Source: G051903925 sp051903925
Lineage (GTDB): Bacteria > Pseudomonadota > Alphaproteobacteria > Zavarziniales > Zavarziniaceae
NCBI RefSeq assembly: GCF_051903925.1
Contig: NZ_CP173678.1
Location: 3,410,001 to 3,474,000 of the forward strand
Direction: 5' to 3'
Length of the DNA stretch: 64,000 bases
Positions 58,084-64,000 of the stretch are shown here, one piece after another (within the stretch, counting starts at the first letter, position 1; each line of letters starts with the position of its first letter). The notes under the pieces were generated by a model. That model was not told the origin of the DNA. It saw only the letters and a program-made list of their open reading frames with translations, and did not search any database. Position numbers and translations under genes: made by a program.

Positions 58084-59598
58084 ATGAAGATCGAACCGCA
58101 GACCGACGACGTGATTGCCGCCTATGAAGCGGGGCGTCCGTCGGTCCTGTGGACGACCTTGGTCGCCGACCTGGAGACGCCCGTCTCGGCCATGATGAAG
58201 CTGGTCGGCGGGCAGCCGAACGCCTTCCTTCTGGAGTCGGTCGAGGGCGGTGCGGTGCGTGGCCGCTACTCGATCATCGGGTTCAAGCCCGACCTGATCT
58301 GGCGTGCCAACGGCAATACGTCCGAAGTCAACCGCCACGCGCGGCACGATCCCAACCGGTTCGAGCCGATGCCCGGGGGGACGCTGGATGCGTTGCGCCA
58401 GATCGTGCAGGAATCGCTGATCCCCCTGCCCCCGCACCTGCCCCCGATGGCAGCGGGGCTGGTCGGCTATTTCTCCTATGACGTCGTTCGCCTGGTCGAG
58501 CGCCTGCCGGAGCCCAATCCCGATACGCTGGGCATTCCGGATGCGCTGTTCCTGCGCCCGACCGTCATGGCGATCTTCGACAGCGTGAAGGACGTCGTCA
58601 TTGTGGTGACGCCGGTCCGGCCGGAGCCTGGCGTCTCCGCCCGCGCGGCGGTAGCCCGTGCCTCCGAGCGCCTGTCCGACGTCGTCGCCGACTTCGACCG
58701 CAGCCTGCCGGCGACGGCGGTGGCGCCAGCCGAGCTCGAACTCGGCGAACTCACATCGAACTTCACCAAGGAGGAGTATTTCGAGGTCGTGCGGAGGGCC
58801 AAGGAGTACATCCTGGCCGGCGACATCTTCCAGGTCGTGCCCAGCCAGCGCTTCTCGGTCCCCTTCACCCTGCCGCCGCTGGCGCTCTATCGCGCGCTGC
58901 GCCGGACCAATCCGTCGCCCTTCCTGTTCTTCCTGGACTTCGGCGGCTTCTCGCTCGTCGGGTCGAGCCCGGAGATCCTGGTGCGCCTGCGCGACGGCAC
59001 CGTGACCGTCCGGCCGATTGCGGGGACCCGGCCCCGGGGCCTGACCGATGCCGAGGACAAGGCGCTGGAAGTCGACCTGCTGTCCGACCCCAAGGAACTG
59101 GCGGAGCACCTGATGCTGGTGGACCTCGGCCGCAACGATGTGGGCCGCGTGGCAAGGATCGGCTCGGTCAAGGTGACGGAGCGCAACGTGATCGAGCGCT
59201 ACAATACGGTCATGCACATCGTCTCGAACGTCGAGGGGCAGATCGACCCCAAGTACGACGCGATCGACGCGCTGCTGGCTGGCTTTCCTGCGGGCACCAC
59301 GTCGGGTGCGCCCAAGGTCCGCGCGATGGAGATCATCGACGAGCTGGAGCCGCACAAGCGGACGTTCTATGCGGGCGGTGTCGGCTATTTCTCGGCCAAC
59401 GGTTCGATGGATACCTGCATCATGCTGCGCACGGGCCTGGTCAAGGACGGCATGCTGCACGTCCAGGCCGGCGGCGGCGTCGTCTATGACAGCCAGCCGG
59501 AATCCGAGTACCAGGAGACCGTGAACAAGGCCCGCGCCGTCTTCCGCGCGGCCGAGGAAGCGGTGAACTTCGCCGCCCGGTCGGGGCGCGGCCAATAG
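58084..59598 (+). CDS. trpE: Anthranilate synthase component I
   Basis: Makes anthranilate from chorismate with TrpG. The feedback-inhibition motif LLESVE is at residues 49-54, so tryptophan control is expected. The chorismate-binding core includes IFQVVPSQRFSV, GSSPEILVRL, IAGTRPRGLTDAED, LVDLGRNDVGRVA, PAGTTSGAPKVRAMEIIDELE and the C-terminal GGGVVYDSQPESEYQETVNKA. It is 504 residues. I see no leader peptide or attenuator in the 46-bp gap after ppiD. Confidence 0.96.
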   Translation: MKIEPQTDDVIAAYEAGRPSVLWTTLVADLETPVSAMMKLVGGQPNAFLLESVEGGAVRGRYSIIGFKPDLIWRANGNTSEVNRHARHDPNRFEPMPGGTLDALRQIVQESLIPLPPHLPPMAAGLVGYFSYDVVRLVERLPEPNPDTLGIPDALFLRPTVMAIFDSVKDVVIVVTPVRPEPGVSARAAVARASERLSDVVADFDRSLPATAVAPAELELGELTSNFTKEEYFEVVRRAKEYILAGDIFQVVPSQRFSVPFTLPPLALYRALRRTNPSPFLFFLDFGGFSLVGSSPEILVRLRDGTVTVRPIAGTRPRGLTDAEDKALEVDLLSDPKELAEHLMLVDLGRNDVGRVARIGSVKVTERNVIERYNTVMHIVSNVEGQIDPKYDAIDALLAGFPAGTTSGAPKVRAMEIIDELEPHKRTFYAGGVGYFSANGSMDTCIMLRTGLVKDGMLHVQAGGGVVYDSQPESEYQETVNKARAVFRAAEEAVNFAARSGRGQ

Positions 59599-59631
59599 GC
59601 GGCAGCGCCAGCGACAGGCCGAAGCCGCCGG

Positions 59632-60072
59632 TCAGACGGCGCGCGCGTCCTCGACCCGGTAGAACAGCATTTCCGGGTCGTTGGCGAGGAGGCGGAAGCG
59701 GCCCGTCACCTTGAGCGGGCGACCGGCCTGCACCGGGATCGCGGCACCGCTGGCAACCACGTCGACCACGCCGCGCAACCCGCCGGGGAAGCAGGACAGG
59801 CAGTGCCCCTCCACGCCCGACAGGATCAGGCGGCGGCCGTCAGGCACGGCATAGTCGGGCAGGACGAATCCTTCCAGCAGGACCTGGGCCCCATCCAGCG
59901 CCGCCAGGTCCTGCGCCGCGGCAAGACGCTGCCATGACAGGTATCCCTCCCGCTCGCCCACGCTGGCCAGGGGCGATGCGATCGTCATTTCGCTGAAGGC
60001 CTGCGCCGCGCGGGGTGCCGCGAGCGGGGCTGCGGCGGCGACGCACAGAAAGCTGCGGCGGGACAGGCGCAT
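59632..60072 (-). CDS. Tat-exported protein of unknown function
   Basis: A 146-residue protein. MRLSRRSFLCVAAAAPLAAPRAAQA is a good twin-arginine signal (SRRSFL). The mature part has VLLEGFVLPDYAVPDGRRLILSGVEGHCLSCFPG and PLKVTGRFRLLANDPEMLFYRVEDARAV. It resembles an OB-fold and is reminiscent of DUF3299 proteins, but this is an impression only. The HCLSCF pair of cysteines could bind metal or be redox active. It lies on the opposite strand between trpE and trpG, next to a polysaccharide deacetylase-like gene. Confidence 0.65.
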   Translation of the reverse strand: MRLSRRSFLCVAAAAPLAAPRAAQAFSEMTIASPLASVGEREGYLSWQRLAAAQDLAALDGAQVLLEGFVLPDYAVPDGRRLILSGVEGHCLSCFPGGLRGVVDVVASGAAIPVQAGRPLKVTGRFRLLANDPEMLFYRVEDARAV

Positions 60073-60156
60073 GTCACGAAACTCCGAACGACTGGCGCGC
60101 AGTGTGCGACGGCCCCCGCCGCCCGGCAAGCGCTACACTGTAACGAATGATCGTCG

Positions 60157-61470
60157 TCAGGACGGCGGCAGGCCGGGCTGGCGCTGGCGCAGGATCGCGG
60201 TCACGGGCACCAGCTGCAGCCCCTTGGCCTGAAGCTGTGGCAGCCAGCGGCGCAGGGCCGCGACGGTTGCCGGATGAGGGTGGCCGATGGCGATGGCCGT
60301 GCCCTGGGCCCTGGCCCTGGCCTCCGTCAGGGCAAGCTGGGCGTCGATCCGGTCAGCCTTCATGTCGTCATCCAGGAAGACGTCGCGCGACACGGCGGGG
60401 ACGCCCGCCTGGTCCGCCGCCGCCTGTCCCTGGGTCGCGGCAGAGGTGCGGGAATCGAGGAACATCAGCCCCCGCCCCTTCAGCGCCACCATGACCTGGG
60501 CCATGGCCCAGCGATCCGCGGTGAAGCGGCTTCCCATGTGGTTGTTGATGCCCACGATCCCCGGCACGCGATCCAGGTTCCAGACGATGCGGCGCTCCAG
60601 CTCCTGCGGCTCAAGGCCCACCAGGAGCGCGTTGGGGCCGGGGTCGGCGCGGCCTTCCGGCTGCATGGGCACGTGCAGCATCACCTCGTGCCCCGCTGAC
60701 CGGGCACGGGCGGCCAGCGTCGCCGCCCCATCGGCATAGGTCATGACCGACACGGTGATCGGCCCGGGCAGGTCCAGGACACCGGCCACATCCCGCTTTG
60801 ATACGCCCACGTCGTCGATCACGATCGCGATGCGGGGCCGCCCGTCCGCCGGCGGGGCCGGCACCGCATTGGCCTGCCACGCCGGCCGACCCGCGGGGCT
60901 GGCCGGTATGGGTGGCGCGGGGGCCGGCCGGAGTGCGCCGGGCGGCACAGTCATGGCGGTCACGATGGACGCGGCAGGCGGCGGCGCGGGCCGCGGCTGG
61001 TCGACCACCACCAGCGGTTCCGGCGGCCGAGGCTGCGGCAGCGGCGCATCGCGATCGGGTTCGACCAGGCGCGGCGGCGCACCCCGGGGTACCGCGGGGG
61101 CCGGCTGTGGCGCGCGCGGGGCTGCGACCGGCACTGGCGGCGGCACCGGGTCCTGCGCCGGGGGCGGCGGCGCGGCAGCGGTCCGCACGGAGGGCGGCAG
61201 CGGTCCCGTGGCGCTGATCCAGTCCCAGACCTTGACGCCCAGGACTCCCCCGGCCCCCAGGACGAGAGCAACCCAGCCGGCCATCGCGTAGCGGCGGAAG
61301 AATGGGCCCAGGCTGACCAGGCGTCGGCCCGTGCGGGCGAGCCACCCCCCCTTGCGCCCACGCCTGGCCGGCCGCCGGCCTGCGGTGCGGCGAGTACCGG
61401 AGCGCACCGGAGTGCGCCGTTCCGGCGATCGCGATCGTCCCTTGCCCCCCTGGCTGCTGCGCCCTGCCAT
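60157..61470 (-). CDS. Divergent polysaccharide deacetylase (YibQ-like)
   Basis: A 437-residue protein with a very basic N terminus, one membrane helix (AMAGWVALVLGAGGVLGVKVWDWI), and a Pro/Ala linker of about 120 residues. The catalytic-fold domain starts RPRIAIVIDDVGVSKRDVAGVLDLPGPITVSVMTYA. Also visible are EVMLHVPMQPEG, NNHMGSRFTADRWAM and AIAIGHPHPATV. The family shares the NodB barrel but with altered metal motifs, so activity on glycans is unproven. GAGGGGC precedes the ATG at 61470. Confidence 0.85.
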   Translation of the reverse strand: MAGRSSQGGKGRSRSPERRTPVRSGTRRTAGRRPARRGRKGGWLARTGRRLVSLGPFFRRYAMAGWVALVLGAGGVLGVKVWDWISATGPLPPSVRTAAAPPPPAQDPVPPPVPVAAPRAPQPAPAVPRGAPPRLVEPDRDAPLPQPRPPEPLVVVDQPRPAPPPAASIVTAMTVPPGALRPAPAPPIPASPAGRPAWQANAVPAPPADGRPRIAIVIDDVGVSKRDVAGVLDLPGPITVSVMTYADGAATLAARARSAGHEVMLHVPMQPEGRADPGPNALLVGLEPQELERRIVWNLDRVPGIVGINNHMGSRFTADRWAMAQVMVALKGRGLMFLDSRTSAATQGQAAADQAGVPAVSRDVFLDDDMKADRIDAQLALTEARARAQGTAIAIGHPHPATVAALRRWLPQLQAKGLQLVPVTAILRQRQPGLPPS

Positions 61471-61626
61471 GCCCCTCGAACTCCAGCACAGATGCAACCG
61501 GCCAGCCCGCGAATCACGAGGCGGGCGACCCCGGCCCCATGGCTACAGCCCCGCGCGCAGGGCCGCCAGTTCGGTGCCAGCGCAGGATCGTCGCGCGGCG
61601 CATGTCACCGCCCCCCCAAAGCCTGC

Positions 61627-61655
61627 TTGACGCAAGGCGGCAACAAGGGGTGAAT
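61627..61655 (+). promoter_or_regulatory. Candidate sigma-70 promoter of trpGDC
   Basis: TTGACG (61627-61632) and GTGAAT (61650-61655) are 17 bp apart. The start would fall at about 61662, one base before the trpG ATG, implying a leaderless transcript. AAGGGGTG further upstream of the ATG is a competing explanation as a ribosome binding site. Confidence 0.35.
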
Positions 61656-61662
61656 CCCGGCC

Positions 61663-62235
61663 ATGATTGCCCTGATCGATAACTACGACAGCTTCACCTA
61701 TAATCTCTTCCATTACCTGGGCGAGCTGGGTGCCGACGTGACCGTCTGGCGCAACGACGCGATCAGCGTGGACGAGCTGCTGGCGAAGCGCCCAAGTGCA
61801 ATCGTGCTCTCGCCCGGCCCCTCCGATCCCGATCATGCCGGCATCTGCCTGGAGACGATCGCGCGGGCTGGCGAGCATATCCCGACCCTGGGCGTCTGCC
61901 TGGGCCACCAGGCGATCGGTCAGGCCTATGGCGGCAAGGTCGTGCGCACCACGCCGATGCACGGCAAGACCAGCCGCGTGCATCACCCGGGCAAGGGCGT
62001 CTTTGCCGGCATTCCCGACCTGTTCCAGGCGACGCGCTATCACAGCCTGGTCGTGGAGCGGGACAGCCTGCCGGACGAGCTTGAGATCACGGCTGAAACG
62101 GAGGACGGCATCATCATGGGCCTGGCCCATCGCCGCCATCCTGTCTTTGGCGTGCAGTTCCACCCGGAGAGCATCGCGTCCGAACACGGGCACCAGTTGC
62201 TGAAGAACTTCCTCCGCCTGGCGGGCAATCAATGA
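61663..62235 (+). CDS. trpG: Anthranilate synthase component II (glutamine amidotransferase)
   Basis: Supplies ammonia to TrpE. Class I glutaminase with nucleophile Cys79 (LGVCLGHQAIG), oxyanion-hole LSPGPSDPDHAG and the His-Glu pair in VQFHPESIAS. It is 190 residues. The stop overlaps the trpD start by 4 bases (ATGA). Confidence 0.96.
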   Translation: MIALIDNYDSFTYNLFHYLGELGADVTVWRNDAISVDELLAKRPSAIVLSPGPSDPDHAGICLETIARAGEHIPTLGVCLGHQAIGQAYGGKVVRTTPMHGKTSRVHHPGKGVFAGIPDLFQATRYHSLVVERDSLPDELEITAETEDGIIMGLAHRRHPVFGVQFHPESIASEHGHQLLKNFLRLAGNQ

Positions 62236-63266
62236 GCGCCGAGTTCAAGCCGGTCCTGGCCAAGGTCGCAACGGGCGCCGCCCTCACCCGGGACGAGGCG
62301 CGCGCCGCGTTCGATCTGGTGATGACCGGCAACGCCACACAGGCGCAGATCGGCGCCTTCCTGATGGGCTTGCGCGTGCGGGGCGAGGTGGTGGACGAGA
62401 TCGCCGCCGGGGCGGAGGTGATGCGCGCCAGGTGCGTCCCCGTGACGGCCCCCGCCAACGCCATCGACACCTGTGGTACCGGCGGCGACGCGCGCGGCAC
62501 CTGGAACATCTCGACCGCGGCCAGCTTCGTCGTGGCCGGCGCCGGCGTGCCGGTCGCCAAGCACGGGAACCGGGCGCTGTCGTCCAAGGCGGGCTCGGCC
62601 GACGTGCTGGCGGCGCTGGGCGTGCGCCTGGACCTGTCGCCCGACCATATCGCGCGCTGCATCGCGGATGCCGGCATCGGCTTCATGTTCGCGCCGCAGC
62701 ACCATACGGCGATGAAGCACGTCGCCGGGCCACGGACCGAGCTGGGCACGCGGACGATCTTCAACCTTTTGGGGCCATTGTCGAACCCGGCGGGCGTGAA
62801 GCGCCAGATGGTCGGCGTCTTCTCTGACGAGTGGGTGGAGCCGCTGGCTCATGTCCTGCGTGACCTGGGCGCGGAACGGGCCTGGATCGTGCACGGCTCC
62901 GACGGCCTGGACGAGATCACGACGACCGGATCCACCCGTGTCGCCGAGTTGCGCGACGGCCAGGTCAGCACCTTCGACATCACGCCGGAGGATGCAGGCC
63001 TGCCCCGCGCCGATGGCGCCACGCTGAAGGGGGCCGATGCCACGGCCAATGCCGCCGCCCTGCGCCGCGTGCTGGAGGGCGAGGCCGGCGCCTACGCTGA
63101 CGTCGTCCTGCTCAATGCGGCGGCGGCCCTGATCGTGGCGGGCCTGGCGACGGACCTGAAGGACGGCGTCGCCCTGGCCCGGACCTCGATCGCCAGCGGT
63201 GCCGCCCTGGGCCGCCTGGACCTGCTGGTCGCCCAGTCGAACGCAGTCGCGGAGGCGGCACCATGA
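62232..63266 (+). CDS. trpD: Anthranilate phosphoribosyltransferase
   Basis: Transfers phosphoribosyl from PRPP to anthranilate. The PRPP-binding motif is DTCGTGGDARGTWNISTAASFVVAGAGVPVAKHGNRA, and further motifs are FMFAPQHHTAMKHVAGPR, NLLGPLSNPAG and VHGSDGLDEITTTG. It is 344 residues. It overlaps trpG and trpC by ATGA at both ends. Confidence 0.96.
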   Translation: MSAEFKPVLAKVATGAALTRDEARAAFDLVMTGNATQAQIGAFLMGLRVRGEVVDEIAAGAEVMRARCVPVTAPANAIDTCGTGGDARGTWNISTAASFVVAGAGVPVAKHGNRALSSKAGSADVLAALGVRLDLSPDHIARCIADAGIGFMFAPQHHTAMKHVAGPRTELGTRTIFNLLGPLSNPAGVKRQMVGVFSDEWVEPLAHVLRDLGAERAWIVHGSDGLDEITTTGSTRVAELRDGQVSTFDITPEDAGLPRADGATLKGADATANAAALRRVLEGEAGAYADVVLLNAAAALIVAGLATDLKDGVALARTSIASGAALGRLDLLVAQSNAVAEAAP

Positions 63267-64000
63267 GCGATACCCTGGCCCGCATCGTCGCCTACAAGCG
63301 CGACGACGTCGCCACACGCAAGGCCGCCCGCCCGCAAGCTGCGATCGAGGCTGCGGCCCGCGCCGCCGATCCCGTGCGGCCGTTCCGCGCGGCCCTGGAG
63401 GCCGCGACCGGCCCCGCGCTGATCGCCGAGATCAAGAAGGCCAGTCCATCCAAGGGATTGATCCGCGCCGACTTCGATCCGCCGGCACTTGCCCGCGCCT
63501 ATCAGGCGGGCGGTGCGGCATGCCTGTCGGTACTGACCGATGGCCCGTCCTTTCAGGGTGACGATGCCTATCTGGCGGCGGCCCGCAACGCCTGCACGCT
63601 GCCCGCGCTGCGCAAGGACTTCATGGTCGATCCCTGGCAGATCGCGGAGTCGCGGGCACTGGGGGCCGACTGCATCCTGGTCATCATGGCGGCGGTCGAC
63701 GACGCGCTGGCCCGCGACCTGGTCCAGGCGGCGAAGGACTTCGGCATGGACGCGCTGGTCGAGGTCCATGACGATGCGGAGCTGGACCGGGCGCTGGCGC
63801 TGGACGCACCGCTGGTCGGCATCAACAACCGCAACCTGAAGACCCTGGAGGTCAGCCTGGCAACGGCCGAGCGTTTGGCGCCGCGCGTGCCGGCCGACCG
63901 CCTGTGCGTGGGCGAGAGCGGCCTGGGCGCCTATGCCGACCTGGAGCGCCTGATCGCCGTGGGCGTGCGCGCGTTCCTGGTGGGTGAGTCCCTGATGCGG
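63263..64000 (+). CDS. trpC: Indole-3-glycerol-phosphate synthase (3' end cut by the window)
   Basis: Closes the indole ring in tryptophan synthesis. The frame stays open for 246 codons to the edge; about 20 residues are missing. TIM-barrel motifs are ALIAEIKKASPSKGLIR (catalytic Lys), CLSVLTDGPSFQG, LRKDFMVDPWQIAESRALGAD, VGINNRNLKTLEV, CVGESGLG and FLVGESLM. It is the stand-alone form, not fused to TrpF. The ATGA overlap with trpD supports the start. Confidence 0.95.
   Translation, partial: MSDTLARIVAYKRDDVATRKAARPQAAIEAAARAADPVRPFRAALEAATGPALIAEIKKASPSKGLIRADFDPPALARAYQAGGAACLSVLTDGPSFQGDDAYLAAARNACTLPALRKDFMVDPWQIAESRALGADCILVIMAAVDDALARDLVQAAKDFGMDALVEVHDDAELDRALALDAPLVGINNRNLKTLEVSLATAERLAPRVPADRLCVGESGLGAYADLERLIAVGVRAFLVGESLMR

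Noticed and set aside
55938..58085. A 715-codon reverse frame opposite ppiD
   Set aside because: PpiD is clearly coded on the other strand with a membrane helix and family motifs.

Overview
This 64-kb window looks like chromosomal core sequence of a high-GC alphaproteobacterium, most likely of Rhodospirillales type. The main evidence is gene order: dusB-ntrB-ntrC-ntrY-ntrX-dat-hfq-hflX, tpiA-secG-pyrG-kdsA-eno-ftsB-pdhABC-lpdA-lipA-coq10, rlpA-dacC-tmk-holB-metG-tatD and ppiD-trpE-trpGDC are all arrangements known from that class. I see no rRNA, tRNA, CRISPR array, prophage or insertion sequence. About 55 protein genes fill nearly all of the sequence.

Layout. 1-4157: a partial acetyltransferase, a DsbA-like protein, a BepA-like M48 protease, and a gamma-glutamyltranspeptidase homologue that lacks key catalytic residues. 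4170-16426: a chemoreceptor, then an envelope and replication run (MltB-type transglycosylase, RlpA, D,D-carboxypeptidase, Tmk, HolB, MetG), interrupted by a reverse-strand MFS gene and resumed by TatD and a metallo-beta-lactamase-fold hydrolase. 16501-19629: an unknown polytopic membrane protein, a PEP mutase-family enzyme and MazG. 19800-30376, all reverse strand: an orphan groES, hflX, hfq, a D-amino-acid aminotransferase and the two nitrogen two-component systems with dusB. 30469-35306, forward: isoprenoid enzyme IspDF, PncC, a GGDEF-EAL protein and a nitronate monooxygenase-like enzyme. 35375-42780: small proteins, the Lol lipoprotein exporter, ProS, a membrane LytTR regulator, a DMT transporter, carbonic anhydrase and a COQ10/RatA protein. 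42782-56026, reverse: lipoate synthase, the whole pyruvate dehydrogenase complex, FtsB, enolase, KdsA, CTP synthase, SecG and TpiA. One low-GC forward gene of unknown function is set into this block. 56127-64000, forward: PpiD, TrpE, TrpG, TrpD and a truncated TrpC, with two reverse-strand envelope genes between trpE and trpG.

The gene content is ordinary and I do not claim a new multi-gene system. The points most worth a second look are small: a transferred-looking unknown gene inside the pyrG-eno operon; the degenerate transpeptidase lipoprotein; a perfect hairpin covering the ribosome binding site of the GGDEF-EAL gene; a pair of near-palindromic boxes 40 bp apart flanking a predicted pdhA promoter; and a family of roughly 105-bp palindromic repeats, two copies of which bracket the pdhABC genes.
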